Of a stretch of 64,000 nt of DNA, positions 1-9,036 are shown in pieces. The stretch comes from Alkalihalobacterium elongatum (GTDB lineage Bacteria; Bacillota; Bacilli; Bacillales; Bacillaceae_F). The stretch spans positions 1 to 64,000 of the forward strand of contig NZ_WMKZ01000002.1 of NCBI RefSeq assembly GCF_019024285.1. Reading direction: 5' to 3'. A model generated the notes under the pieces. It was not told where the DNA came from. It saw only the letters and a program-made list of their open reading frames with translations, and did no database searches. How positions within the stretch are numbered: the first letter of the stretch is position 1; every line of letters starts with the position of its first letter. The position numbers and the translations under genes are program-made.

Positions 1-82
1 CCTTGCTTTTGGCTATGTACTTACCGCTACAAGGTTGTACTCGGGACTTTCACCCGTTAGAGTTCGCCCATGCTGGGTGAAC
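1..82. other. Non-coding tail of an unidentified element
   Basis: The first 82 bases hold no complete gene. Near the end (about 62-81) an imperfect hairpin has arms GTTCGCCCA and TGGGTGAAC around a TGC loop. The stretch is more GC-rich than the surrounding intergenic DNA and could be the right end of a mobile element or structured RNA lying mostly outside the window. It is not part of the cta operon, whose terminator follows directly. Identity is not established. Confidence 0.3.
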
Positions 83-118
83 AAAAAAAGCCGGCTGTTA
101 AAATACAGCCGACTTTTG
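83..118 (-). terminator. Terminator of the cta oxidase operon
   Basis: A 9-bp stem (90-98 with 105-113, one G-T pair) with a 6-base loop is followed on the minus strand by a run of seven T. It begins just after the ctaF stop codon, so the operon ends at ctaF and no ctaG-like gene follows within this window. Confidence 0.85.
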
Positions 119-125
119 TTCTGAA

Positions 126-470
126 TTAATACTTCGTAATTCCTAGTAGAAGCATTAACGCAGCGATTGCTGGAATTGCAATAACAAATCCAGATGCCAT
201 AAACGAGCTAGCCCACCCATGGTCTTTATCCTTCAAATGCATGAAATATAACAGCTGAAGGAATAGCTGAATAACAGCTAGAATTAAGATGAAAGGGATG
301 GCAAAAGTAGCAGGGATAATTTCAGTAGCTACTGCTACGAAAGCCAATAACGTTAAGAAGATCATTAACGCAAACGCGATAATTTGACGCTTCTGCTCGT
401 CATTCGTCTTTCTTAATTCTTCTTCTGACATTGCACTTTTAGAAAAAGAAGTACTTAAGTTGTCTGCCAT
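126..470 (-). CDS. ctaF: Cytochrome c oxidase subunit IV (caa3 type)
   Basis: Small integral membrane subunit of the caa3 cytochrome c oxidase, 114 residues. After a polar N-terminus of about 27 residues there are three predicted membrane helices (about 29-50, 54-76 and 88-111). The FMHLKD stretch between helices 2 and 3 is typical of bacterial subunit IV (COX4_pro family). It lies 4 nt downstream of ctaE and is the last gene of the operon, directly before a strong terminator. The subunit has no redox centre and is thought to assist assembly or stability. Identification rests on context plus topology. Confidence 0.92.
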   Translation of the reverse strand: MADNLSTSFSKSAMSEEELRKTNDEQKRQIIAFALMIFLTLLAFVAVATEIIPATFAIPFILILAVIQLFLQLLYFMHLKDKDHGWASSFMASGFVIAIPAIAALMLLLGITKY

Positions 471-474
471 AAAC

Positions 475-1095
475 TTAACCTCCTATTCCCATTAAATATA
501 CTACTGTAAAGATAAACACCCAAACTACGTCGATAAAGTGCCAGTAAAGGCTGGCAACGTAGAATTTCGGAGCATTTGTTAACGTAATACCAGAACGACG
601 GTAACGAATTAACAAACAAACGATCCATGAAAGACCGAAGACAACGTGGGCACCATGCAAACCAACTAATGTATAGAAAGATGATGCGAAAGCACTTGTC
701 GTATAACCTAAACCATAGTGAACTGAATACTCGTAGAACTCGTAAATCTCCATACCTAAGAACCCAAGTCCTAATAATACTGTAACCCATAACCAAGCAA
801 CCATTGCCTTGAAATTATTCTTTTTCATGGCATACATTGCTAGTACACTCGTTAAACTACTTGTTAAAAGTAGCATTGTCATAATGAATACTAATGGTAA
901 CTGGAAAATTTCTGCTGCAGTTGGACCATCAGCAACACCATTACGTAGACCGAGATACGTACCAAAGAAAGTTGCAAATAGTACAGTTTCTCCACCTAAG
1001 AAGAACCAAAAGCCTAAAAACTTATTTTTCCCTTCGAGTGTCGCCCTCTCTGGATGAGGAGGAAGCCCTTTAGAAGTATCTACCGCGTGTCCCAT
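475..1095 (-). CDS. ctaE: Cytochrome c oxidase subunit III (caa3 type)
   Basis: Subunit III of the heme-copper oxidase, 206 residues with five predicted membrane helices, as in the short five-helix bacterial form. The conserved LVGLHGAHVVFG segment in the middle and the C-terminal YWHFIDVVWVFIF signature are diagnostic. Its GGAGGT ribosome binding site lies in the last codons of ctaD, and the two genes are only 2 nt apart, so translation is probably coupled. It carries no metal centre; in the family it stabilises subunit I and supports proton delivery. Confidence 0.96.
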   Translation of the reverse strand: MGHAVDTSKGLPPHPERATLEGKNKFLGFWFFLGGETVLFATFFGTYLGLRNGVADGPTAAEIFQLPLVFIMTMLLLTSSLTSVLAMYAMKKNNFKAMVAWLWVTVLLGLGFLGMEIYEFYEYSVHYGLGYTTSAFASSFYTLVGLHGAHVVFGLSWIVCLLIRYRRSGITLTNAPKFYVASLYWHFIDVVWVFIFTVVYLMGIGG

Positions 1096-1097
1096 CG

Positions 1098-2969
1098 TTA
1101 GCTTACCTCCTTCTCTTTGATTTCTTCAACTGGAATGTAATATCCATGATCTTCTTTAACTGAACGAGCAATCATAGAACCAAATGTTACAACAGCACCT
1201 AGAGCGATAATAACAAATGGAGGCACGATTGGGTTTTCCATGTTCATCATAACAAAACCAAAACCTAAGATGAATAATCCAATTGACATAATGAACGGAA
1301 TAATTGATCCATTTGGCATGTGAATTGGAGCAATTGGTTCAGCTGGCTTCATTTTTCCATCTCCATGAACTTTCTCATAGAAAAGTGGGTCTAATGAACG
1401 AACTTGTGGCGTTTGTGCAAAGTTATACTCTGGAACTGGAGTAGGAGTAGCCCACTCTAATGTACGAGCATCCCATGGATCTGCAACTGTTACACGCTCA
1501 CCTTTATATGCTGAATAAATAACGTTGATTACTAGTACGATAACTGCAGCACTCATGAAGAATACCCCAATTGTACTAATATAGTTAAATGCATTTAAAC
1601 CTTGACCATCTAGGTATGTGTACACACGACGAGGCATACCCATTAAACCTAAGAAGTGCTGAATGAAGAATGTTAAATGGAACCCGATTGCAAATAAGAT
1701 ATACATGAAGATCCCTAGCTTCTCATTAAGCTTATGACCAAACATTTTAGGGTACCAGTAGAATAACCCAGCGAATAATGCAAATACGATACCACCAACG
1801 ATAATGTAGTGGAAGTGCGCTACTACAAAGTACGTATCATGGTATAGGTAGTCTACAGGTCCCATTGCAAGCATTACACCTGTAACCCCACCAAGTACGA
1901 ATGTTGGAACGAAAGTTGAAGCGAATAACATTGATGTATTAAATGTTATTTTACCGCCCCACATTGTAAATAACCAGTTAAATACTTTAATACCAGTTGG
2001 TACTGCAATTGTCATCGTTGCTACTGCAAAAATTGCGTTAGCAATTGGTCCCATACCTACAGTAAACATGTGGTGAGCCCAAACCATGAAACCTAAGAAT
2101 GCGATAACGATCGTCGCGAATACCATTGCTGTATAACCAAATAGACGCTTTCTTGAGAAAGCAGGAAGTACTTCAGAAATAATACCAAATGCAGGAAGTA
2201 CTAGAATATAAACCTCTGGGTGTCCGAAAATCCAGAAAATATGTTGCCATAATACTGTATTACCACCCATACCAGGGATGAAGAACTGTGCACCAAAAAT
2301 ACGGTCTAACATTAGTAAAGCAAGACCTGCTGCTAATGGTGTGAAAGCAAATAAAATTAGCATTGATGAAATGAATGATGTCCATACGAATAACGGTAAA
2401 CGCATCATTGTCATACCAGGTGCACGCATGTTAATGATCGTTACTAGGAAGTTAATACCCGATAATAATGTACCGATACCAGCAACCTGTAAACCTAATA
2501 CGTAGAAGTCAAGTCCAAGACCAGCATAGTCACGTCCAGCAAGAGGAACGTATGCTGTCCAACCTGCATCTGGTCCACCACCAAAAAACCAACTCATGTT
2601 AGTTAATAGAGCACCAAAGAAGAAAATCCAGAAACCTAATGAGTTAACAAATGGGAACGCAACATCACGTGCTCCGATTTGTAATGGAATCATATAGTTC
2701 ATAAAAGCAAACAGTAACGGCGTTGCCACAAAGAATAGCATGACCGTACCGTGCATTGTAAGTAATTCATTAAAAGTTTGACCCGTCATAAACGTATTTT
2801 CTGGGTACATTAACTGGATCCGCATTAATAATGCCATTAGTCCAGCTTGAACGAAGTAAAGCGTACCAGCTACTAAGTAGAGGATGGCTATTTTCTTATG
2901 GTCAACAGTAGTTAACCAATCCCAAATTACACTTTTTGACTTTGTATTAGCCAATGCAGTTGTAGCCAA
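1098..2969 (-). CDS. ctaD: Cytochrome c oxidase subunit I (caa3 type)
   Basis: Catalytic subunit of the terminal oxidase, 623 residues, reducing O2 to water with proton pumping. Visible ligands include the low-spin heme histidine in TMHGTVM (His73), the CuB histidine and cross-linked tyrosine in GHPEVY (His250, Tyr254), the CuB pair in WAHHMF (His299-300) and the heme a3 region HFHYIIVGG. The C-terminus is extended by extra helices, as in caa3 enzymes of bacilli. The start is a TTG at 2967-2969, preceded by AAGGAGGG; no better start lies nearby. It sits between ctaC and ctaE in the oxidase operon. Confidence 0.97.
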   Translation of the reverse strand: MATTALANTKSKSVIWDWLTTVDHKKIAILYLVAGTLYFVQAGLMALLMRIQLMYPENTFMTGQTFNELLTMHGTVMLFFVATPLLFAFMNYMIPLQIGARDVAFPFVNSLGFWIFFFGALLTNMSWFFGGGPDAGWTAYVPLAGRDYAGLGLDFYVLGLQVAGIGTLLSGINFLVTIINMRAPGMTMMRLPLFVWTSFISSMLILFAFTPLAAGLALLMLDRIFGAQFFIPGMGGNTVLWQHIFWIFGHPEVYILVLPAFGIISEVLPAFSRKRLFGYTAMVFATIVIAFLGFMVWAHHMFTVGMGPIANAIFAVATMTIAVPTGIKVFNWLFTMWGGKITFNTSMLFASTFVPTFVLGGVTGVMLAMGPVDYLYHDTYFVVAHFHYIIVGGIVFALFAGLFYWYPKMFGHKLNEKLGIFMYILFAIGFHLTFFIQHFLGLMGMPRRVYTYLDGQGLNAFNYISTIGVFFMSAAVIVLVINVIYSAYKGERVTVADPWDARTLEWATPTPVPEYNFAQTPQVRSLDPLFYEKVHGDGKMKPAEPIAPIHMPNGSIIPFIMSIGLFILGFGFVMMNMENPIVPPFVIIALGAVVTFGSMIARSVKEDHGYYIPVEEIKEKEVS

Positions 2970-3001
2970 TGGGGATTCCCTCCTTTATTCAAATTTATAT
3001 A

Positions 3002-4018
3002 TTATTCGTTAACTTTTAAAGATTTTAAGAATGCGATTAATGCTGTCATATCTTCATCGCTTAGATCAGGATATGCTGGCATGTTATTACCTTGTTTTAA
3101 CGACTCAGGATCACGGATCCAAGCTTCTAAATGCTCGTCAGTATACTCAAGGTAACCTGCAATAACTGTACGCTCACCAAAGTTAGTAAGTGTTGGTCCT
3201 AGGTCAGAACCTGCACCGCTAATCGCGTGACAGCCAATACAACCTTGGTTTTCAAATACTTCATAACCTTGACGTGCTAAAACTTCAGAATTATCTTCTG
3301 CTTTTGCTTGCATACCTGCAACCCATGCATCGTAATCTGGACGATCTAAAGCAATTACTTTAAAGTCCATAAGAGCATGCTCTGGTCCACAAAGCTCTGT
3401 ACATTTACCTTTATAAATTCCTGGCTCAGATGCTTCTAACCAAAGATGGTTCGTAATACCAGGAACATTATCTACTTTACCTCCAAGTGCCGGTACCCAG
3501 AAAGAGTGTTGTACATCACTTGCATGTAATTCAAAGATAACCTTTTCATTAGTAGGGATGTATACATCTTGACCTGCTGTAAAGCCTTCATCCTCATAAT
3601 CAAATTGCCACCAGAACTGATGACCTGTTACTTTGATATGAACAGTGTGATCTCCCTCTGGCTCAGTATCGGCCATCATGAAAGAACCTGTGATTGTTGG
3701 TACAGCTAAAATTGCTAATAAAAGAATAGGAATAGCTGTCCAAATAATTTCTAGCGTTGTACTCCCGTGAACTTGTTTAGGGTACGCATCATCGCCAGGT
3801 TTTCTTCTAAACTTAATTAGAATAATAAAGAATACTGCAAAAACAAATGCTGCCACGAAAATCATGACAAATAATGACAATAACATTTTGTCATAAATCC
3901 ACTGTGCTTGCGGTCCTTTCGGATCAAGCGCAGTAAGGTTTGCCTCACCACACCCTGTCATAAAAAAGACAAGAAGTGAAAGAGGAAGCAAACGCAATGC
4001 ATTTTTCCAATTTCTCAT
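3002..4018 (-). CDS. ctaC: Cytochrome c oxidase subunit II with fused cytochrome c domain
   Basis: Electron-entry subunit of the caa3 oxidase, 338 residues from the chosen ATG. A lipoprotein signal ends at the lipobox FMTGC (Cys23). Two membrane helices follow, then a cupredoxin domain with the CuA ligands in KCTELCGPEHALM (Cys206, Cys210, His214) and an upstream His171. The C-terminal cytochrome c domain has a CIGCH heme site near residue 260, which defines the caa3 type. A GTG 18 nt further upstream is in frame but lacks a ribosome binding site; GTGAGG precedes the ATG at 4016-4018. It takes electrons from membrane donors and passes them to ctaD. Confidence 0.95.
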   Translation of the reverse strand: MRNWKNALRLLPLSLLVFFMTGCGEANLTALDPKGPQAQWIYDKMLLSLFVMIFVAAFVFAVFFIILIKFRRKPGDDAYPKQVHGSTTLEIIWTAIPILLLAILAVPTITGSFMMADTEPEGDHTVHIKVTGHQFWWQFDYEDEGFTAGQDVYIPTNEKVIFELHASDVQHSFWVPALGGKVDNVPGITNHLWLEASEPGIYKGKCTELCGPEHALMDFKVIALDRPDYDAWVAGMQAKAEDNSEVLARQGYEVFENQGCIGCHAISGAGSDLGPTLTNFGERTVIAGYLEYTDEHLEAWIRDPESLKQGNNMPAYPDLSDEDMTALIAFLKSLKVNE

Positions 4019-4103
4019 CTGACAATCAATCCTCACTTTCGCTTTGTAGTGAATACTACGTTTTTTTTATTTTACAGTCACTATTCCCCTCATAGTTTTC
4101 TCT

Positions 4104-5039
4104 CTATATGTGGACAATGACCATAAGAACAAACAAGATTGTAAGATAATTAAGGGAATAAACGAACATTAATCGTGCCCATTTAATATCATCCTTCATC
4201 TTAAAACCTGCTATCCCCAAGATTAACCAACCTACACCAAGTGCAGTAGCTACTATTGTATATACGAGGCCAAATGGTGCTAACATTAATGATACTGGGA
4301 TCAATATAGCTACATAGAGAACCATTTGACGTTTCGTCATCTCAAAACCCGCAACAACAGGTAACATCGGGATACCCGCAGCGCGATATTCCTCACATCT
4401 CTTCATAGCTAACGCTAGGAAATGTGGAGGTTGCCAAAAGAACATGATAAAGAATAACAGCCAAGCATACGTATGAAGTCCTGGGTCAAGTGCAGCCCAC
4501 CCTATTAATGGAGGTACAGCTCCAGAAATACTCCCAATCACTGTATTTAACGAGTGCGTACGTTTTGACCACATTGTATACAATACTACATATACGAATA
4601 AACCAATAATTCCAATGACAGCTGCAACGGAGTTGGCAAATGCTAGTAACAAAATACCTAAACCTGACTGGATAAGACCTACCCAGAGGATATGATTTGC
4701 TTGAAACCTCCCGTTAACAGATGGTCTATCTTTTGTACGCTTCATAATAGGATCAATATCTCTATCAATAAAATTATTTAAAGTACATCCACCAGCCATA
4801 ACCAAAGCTGCACCTAAGAGTGCAAAAATGACAATATGGAGGTTATCTGCCAAGCTAATACCCGAATACTTTGCTGCTAGAAATAGACCAGCAAATGTAG
4901 TGATAAGGTTTGAAGTAACGATCCCTATTTTGCCAAGTGTTAGATAATCCTTCCAAGACTTTTGCTGGTCGGTAACTATTATACTTGACTCATCAGGAAT
5001 TACATTTGTAGCTTCTATCACTGTGTTGGTCTTATTCAT
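4104..5039 (-). CDS. ctaB: Protoheme IX farnesyltransferase (heme O synthase)
   Basis: UbiA-family membrane prenyltransferase, 311 residues, that adds a farnesyl group to heme B to give heme O, the precursor of heme A for the oxidase encoded downstream. It has about eight or nine predicted membrane helices. The first aspartate-rich motif [15 protein letters not shown] binds the Mg-diphosphate, and [13 protein letters not shown] is also typical of the family. The ATG at 5037-5039 was chosen because GGGGGTG and GGGAG lie just upstream; longer in-frame starts lack a site. It is the first gene of ctaBCDEF and is divergent from ctaA. Confidence 0.95.
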   Translation of the reverse strand: MNKTNTVIEATNVIPDESSIIVTDQQKSWKDYLTLGKIGIVTSNLITTFAGLFLAAKYSGISLADNLHIVIFALLGAALVMAGGCTLNNFIDRDIDPIMKRTKDRPSVNGRFQANHILWVGLIQSGLGILLLAFANSVAAVIGIIGLFVYVVLYTMWSKRTHSLNTVIGSISGAVPPLIGWAALDPGLHTYAWLLFFIMFFWQPPHFLALAMKRCEEYRAAGIPMLPVVAGFEMTKRQMVLYVAILIPVSLMLAPFGLVYTIVATALGVGWLILGIAGFKMKDDIKWARLMFVYSLNYLTILFVLMVIVHI

Positions 5040-5113
5040 CTCCCTTTCACCCCCTTTTTCGAGAACGGCTAACATCAACAGACTAAATTAATATTCTATC
5101 GAGTCATATCCAC

Positions 5114-5119
5114 ATTATA
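5114..5119 (-). promoter_or_regulatory. Candidate -10 box of the ctaB operon
   Basis: A perfect TATAAT on the minus strand lies about 75 nt before the ctaB start. No good -35 is seen at 17 bp (a TTGATG lies 20 bp upstream), so activator-dependent use is possible. In B. subtilis ResD regulates this region, but no ResD site was demonstrated here. Confidence 0.4.
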
Positions 5120-5208
5120 TCTTAAAATCTACTTTGTTTCATCAAAATCAAAAGTTTCACACTATCTTCACATTTTTATGTGTACATAAAATGTTCATCC
5201 AATAGAAA

Positions 5209-5237
5209 TTGACTAAGCCGTTCTTTTTTTTTAAGAT
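5209..5237 (+). promoter_or_regulatory. Candidate sigma-A promoter of ctaA
   Basis: TTGACT (5209-5214) and TAAGAT (5232-5237) are separated by exactly 17 bp, about 60 nt upstream of ctaA. The spacer contains a long T run. Confidence 0.5.
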
Positions 5238-5296
5238 CAATAATAGCCTCATATATTTTAATACATCTAACTCAAATTGAAAAGAAGGTGAATGAA

Positions 5297-6193
5297 TTGC
5301 ATAGGTATTTAAAAATATTTGGCGTTATCACATCCATAGGGATGTTAATTGTTCTACTACAAGGTGCACTAGTTACTAAGACTGGCTCTGGCGAAGGTTG
5401 TGGAGCAACATGGCCATTATGTTTTGGAGAAGTCATTCCTACCTCTCCACAAATAGAAACTATTATTGAATATAGTCACCGAATAGTTTCTGCGTTAATG
5501 GGACTATTAATAATTATCTTTGCAATATGGGCTTGGCGAAAACTTTCTCACATGCGCGAAGCGAAATTTTTGGCACTTATGGCAGTATTTTTTATCCTTT
5601 TCCAAGGTTTACTAGGAGCTGGTGCTGTTGTCTTTGGTCAATCTAAAGCGATACTTGCGTTACATTTTGGAATTTCAGCAATATCGTTAGCAACAGTTGT
5701 ATTATTAACTGTTCTAGCATTTGAAGACGGTAGATCAAAGGTACCTGTACCTAATGTGTCAAAAAGTTTTAGGAATTATGTATTTTTTGCCATCATCTAT
5801 TGTTATTTGGTTATTTATACAGGTGCTTATGTAAAACATACTCAAGCAACTTTAGCATGTTCAGGCTTCCCGCTCTGTAATGGACAAGTTTTCCCTGGGT
5901 TTGCTGGCCCTATCGGATCGCATTATTTCCATCGAATTGTTGGGATCGCGCTGTTCTTTGTAATATTAGGAATGTTTGTTTGGGCAATACGAAACTACCG
6001 CCACGAACCTACAATCATTTGGGGTACTGGTCTATCATTACTTTTTGTAACAGCGCAATTAATAAGTGGTGTTGCAATTGTGTTTACTGCAGCTTCTTTA
6101 TTCACTGCAATGCTACATGCTTTAATTATTTCCTTATTGTTTACGACATTATGTTATCTAACAATGATTATTACACGAAAAAAATATTCTTAG
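5297..6193 (+). CDS. ctaA: Heme A synthase
   Basis: COX15/CtaA-family membrane enzyme oxidising the C8 methyl of heme O to the formyl group of heme A. It has eight predicted helices in two similar halves. Each half carries a heme-ligand histidine pair (YSHRIV with ALHFGIS, and YFHRIVG with MLHALI), and cysteine pairs occur in the external loops (GCGATWPLC and LACSGFPLC), as in bacilli. A TTG at 5297 is preferred over GTG 5288: AAGGTG stands 7 nt before it, and the protein then begins like B. subtilis CtaA. Divergent from ctaB. Confidence 0.94.
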   Translation: MHRYLKIFGVITSIGMLIVLLQGALVTKTGSGEGCGATWPLCFGEVIPTSPQIETIIEYSHRIVSALMGLLIIIFAIWAWRKLSHMREAKFLALMAVFFILFQGLLGAGAVVFGQSKAILALHFGISAISLATVVLLTVLAFEDGRSKVPVPNVSKSFRNYVFFAIIYCYLVIYTGAYVKHTQATLACSGFPLCNGQVFPGFAGPIGSHYFHRIVGIALFFVILGMFVWAIRNYRHEPTIIWGTGLSLLFVTAQLISGVAIVFTAASLFTAMLHALIISLLFTTLCYLTMIITRKKYS

Positions 6194-6213
6194 AAATTAT
6201 TCTCCACAATAGT

Positions 6214-6255
6214 AAAGACGGGAATGAAAAGCCATTCTCGTCTTTTATTTTTTTC
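6214..6255. terminator. Bidirectional terminator between ctaA and the acetyltransferase gene
   Basis: A 13-bp stem (6214-6226 with 6233-6245, one G-T pair) lies between two convergent genes. T-rich sequence follows on the plus strand and a shorter one on the minus strand. Confidence 0.8.
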
Positions 6256-6262
6256 ATACACC

Positions 6263-7456
6263 TTAGAAAAAGTCAATAAATCCAGTTGCATTCTTAACAG
6301 TTAGTTGCTTTAATAAATCTATTTCTTCTATCCGTCCTTTAATTCGCTGCATTTGAAATAAGTGGCTAGGACATTGGTAATTTAATAACACTGCTGTAAG
6401 GTCATTAATATTACAAAAAATTCCTCGTTTCGGTTCTTGCTGGCAAGTACCTTTTTCTTTTGGCTCATGTTTTATAACTTTTATTTCTGACTCGTTAATA
6501 GTAATTTGATAGGTTGCACTGTTCCAAACAGCAAAATTATCGACAACATGCAAAAACAATACACTTTTTGATCTTTTATTAAAAGGGTAATTTTGTAAAA
6601 ACTTTTCTACATCTACTATTCTTGCCATGAAGTAAGGAACAACCTCTTTTTGTATTTTAGGGTCTGGTAACCAATATGGGTATGGCTCACTTAAAGGTAA
6701 TTGCAAAATAATATACTCATCTGCCATTGAATCGTGATTAGCAATAAAATTCCATAACCCTATTCTACTTTCTTCATCGAGAGTGACTAGTTCTTTGATT
6801 GTCATTTTTCTCTCTTTCACTTCGTAAATAATATAGCCTCTTGGTGTTCCATTAGGGTTTATATAAACAGCCATTCTGCCTTTTTTACGGTAGAAGACCC
6901 AATCTTTCCACCAATTATCATTTCGTATGAGCATCCCTGTATAAGACTTGGAATAGTTATCATAAATTTCTTTTAAAACTTCAATAGATGTACCATCAAT
7001 CTTCTTCACAATACCACTAACATTATTAAATTTAGGTAATTGATCTCTAGTCATTGTTAGTTTTTGATAGTCAACAAAAAGTTCCCATCCATACTTCCGA
7101 TAAAAAGGTATTGAAAAAGGGAATAAACAGGATATACTTTGCCCATTCTCTTTCATTTCTTTTAGTGCTTGTTGTAATAAGTTTTTCACCAAACCACTAC
7201 GTCTATATTCTGGATAGGTTGCTACACCAGAAACACCGCCCATTTCAAACGAGACCCCCTCAATTTGTATTTGTAATGGAAGGGTTGTCATTTTTGCTAG
7301 TAACTCTCCATCAGAATAATAACCTATTGAATCTTCTGGACGTGTAATGGTTCGACGATGTTCTCGTTCCTCTTCTGAAAGTGTATATTGAAAAGCAAAT
7401 TGAGATAAATCAAAACTTTCATCTATATCGTTTTTAGTCAGTTTCCTTACTTCCAT
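6263..7456 (-). CDS. Eis-like GNAT acetyltransferase
   Basis: GNAT-family N-acetyltransferase of the Eis type, 397 residues. The N-terminal GNAT domain has GGVSGVATYPEYRRSGL, the acetyl-CoA pyrophosphate loop region, followed by FPFSIPFYRKYGWEL. A second GNAT-like region and a C-terminal sterol-carrier-like domain complete the Eis layout. The chain ends in Phe-Phe; in characterised Eis proteins the terminal carboxylate acts as the base, which this end would allow. Known Eis enzymes acetylate amines of aminoglycosides or proteins; the substrate here is unknown. Its ATG directly abuts the photolyase TAA, and its ribosome binding site lies inside that gene. Confidence 0.85.
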   Translation of the reverse strand: MEVRKLTKNDIDESFDLSQFAFQYTLSEEEREHRRTITRPEDSIGYYSDGELLAKMTTLPLQIQIEGVSFEMGGVSGVATYPEYRRSGLVKNLLQQALKEMKENGQSISCLFPFSIPFYRKYGWELFVDYQKLTMTRDQLPKFNNVSGIVKKIDGTSIEVLKEIYDNYSKSYTGMLIRNDNWWKDWVFYRKKGRMAVYINPNGTPRGYIIYEVKERKMTIKELVTLDEESRIGLWNFIANHDSMADEYIILQLPLSEPYPYWLPDPKIQKEVVPYFMARIVDVEKFLQNYPFNKRSKSVLFLHVVDNFAVWNSATYQITINESEIKVIKHEPKEKGTCQQEPKRGIFCNINDLTAVLLNYQCPSHLFQMQRIKGRIEEIDLLKQLTVKNATGFIDFF

Positions 7457-8887
7457 TTATTGCCCTCCTTTAAAAAATGCGATCGCCTTTTGCCTTTGTA
7501 CCTGATGATCTATAGTTGGTGCAGGATAATCTTTTCCCACTACAAAGCTATCCATAAACTTTGATTTTTCTGTTACCTTCCATGGTTGGTGAATGTATTT
7601 CTTAGGAAGGTGATTAAGTTCTGGTATGTATTTTTTTATATATTCTCCTAAAGGATCAAATCGCTCGGATTGAAGGGTTGGGTTAAACACCCGAAAATAA
7701 GGTACTGCATCGGAACCTACAGAAGCTGCCCACTGCCAACCACCTATGTTTGAAGCTTCTTCATAATCGATCAGCATTTTTTCAAAGTATTGCTCACCCA
7801 TTCTCCAATCTATTAAGTAATCTTTCGTTAAAAAGGAAGCGGTAATCATTCTAAGACGGTTGTGCATCCACCCCTCGTTTTTCAACTGTCTCATTCCAGC
7901 ATCAACTATTGGAAAGCCGGTAATCCCCTCTTTCCACCTTTCAAATCGTTCTGGATCAGTTTCCCAATCAAGGTCATGGTACTCTTCACGAAATGCTTTT
8001 AGTTTACTGTCTGGATAAAAATGATAGAGCATATTGTAAAATTCCCGCCAAGCTAATTCCTTTATGTAGGTATGTGCACCTTCTCCTACATCTAATTGGC
8101 AATCAAGTATTTTTTTATAGACGGTCCGTATAGATATAACACCCGTTTTTAAAAAAGGAGATAACTGACTTGTGCCATACTCTGATGGTATGTCTCTTTT
8201 AATATGATATGTATATATATTTGAGGTAAATTGTTCTAAACGATTTAATGCTTCACTTTCACCAAGCTTCCCCCAATTACGGTTTATTTTATTAATTATA
8301 TTGATGAAATAATCTTCACCGTATAAATCAATTTTATCTGTATGATAGTTAAAGTTTTTTAACTCAAAGATATCAATTGTTAGCGGTAATGGTTTTTCTT
8401 GTTTAAACCACGTCCGAAAATAAGGGGTGTACACTTTATAAGGTTGACCATCAGCTTTAACACCTTGTGCGGCAGACGTTAAGTGGGTATCAAGAAATGA
8501 AGAGATTGAAATCCCTCGTTTTTCAAGTTCTTCATTCACTAGGTCATCTCTAGCTTTTCCTTTTCCAACTTCATCTTTATTATAGTAGATTGCTTTTATT
8601 GTAGGTATTGCTTGGACTATTTTATTAATAAACTCTGTAATAGGACCATAGATAACATGTAACGTAATTCCTAGGTTTTCACAATATTGCTTGAACTGAT
8701 AAACGGTTTGATAAAAATACTGATGGTGAGGGGTAAGATCTTTTGTAAATTGAGGGTCTAAATGAAATATTGCGACCCATTTTCCATTTGATTCTTTTAT
8801 TCGTTCTAGACAGTGAAAAAGTGCAGTTTGATCATTTAACCTAAAGTCTCTTCGAAACCAAACACCTATTATTTCTGACACGTTCAT
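7457..8887 (-). CDS. phrB: Deoxyribodipyrimidine photolyase
   Basis: Light-driven repair of cyclobutane pyrimidine dimers; 476 residues with an N-terminal Rossmann antenna domain (GVWFRRDFRLND) and a C-terminal FAD domain. The FAD and DNA-binding signatures GAHTYIKELAWREFY, GFPIVDAGMRQL, WMHNRLRMI and NIGGWQWAASVGSDA are all present, so the protein looks intact and class I. A GTG two codons in (8879-8881) has better spacing from GAGGTG than the ATG used here. It forms a two-gene unit with the Eis-like gene and is transcribed away from pyc. In B. subtilis the ctaA-pycA neighbourhood lacks such a gene. Confidence 0.93.
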   Translation of the reverse strand: MNVSEIIGVWFRRDFRLNDQTALFHCLERIKESNGKWVAIFHLDPQFTKDLTPHHQYFYQTVYQFKQYCENLGITLHVIYGPITEFINKIVQAIPTIKAIYYNKDEVGKGKARDDLVNEELEKRGISISSFLDTHLTSAAQGVKADGQPYKVYTPYFRTWFKQEKPLPLTIDIFELKNFNYHTDKIDLYGEDYFINIINKINRNWGKLGESEALNRLEQFTSNIYTYHIKRDIPSEYGTSQLSPFLKTGVISIRTVYKKILDCQLDVGEGAHTYIKELAWREFYNMLYHFYPDSKLKAFREEYHDLDWETDPERFERWKEGITGFPIVDAGMRQLKNEGWMHNRLRMITASFLTKDYLIDWRMGEQYFEKMLIDYEEASNIGGWQWAASVGSDAVPYFRVFNPTLQSERFDPLGEYIKKYIPELNHLPKKYIHQPWKVTEKSKFMDSFVVGKDYPAPTIDHQVQRQKAIAFFKGGQ

Positions 8888-8924
8888 TCACCTCAAGACC
8901 ATCCTAAAATAAGTTTGATAAAAG

Positions 8925-9024
8925 GCAGAAGGCTGACTTAAATATTTACACCCTATCGCTAATTGACGAATTTTATTGTCTCATCAATTACAGAGGGTGC
9001 CAACATTTATTGAGTCAGCCTTCT
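8925..9024 (-). terminator. Long imperfect stem-loop after pyruvate carboxylase
   Basis: Arms AGAAGGCTGACT (8927-8938) and AGTCAGCCTTCT (9013-9024) are perfect inverted repeats. The inner sequences (8939-8954 with about 8992-9010) continue the pairing imperfectly, and AATTGA/TCAATT pairs again inside, so nearly the whole 98 nt can fold. On the minus strand it is followed by GCCTTTTATC, so it probably terminates pyc. It is much longer than an ordinary terminator. Confidence 0.65.
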
Positions 9025-9036
9025 TACGTCTATTTA

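Noticed and set aside
4044-4070. Hairpin GTAGT-GAAT-ACTAC followed by eight T between ctaB and ctaC
   Set aside because: The T run is on the plus strand, opposite to the operon; the stem is only about five base pairs.
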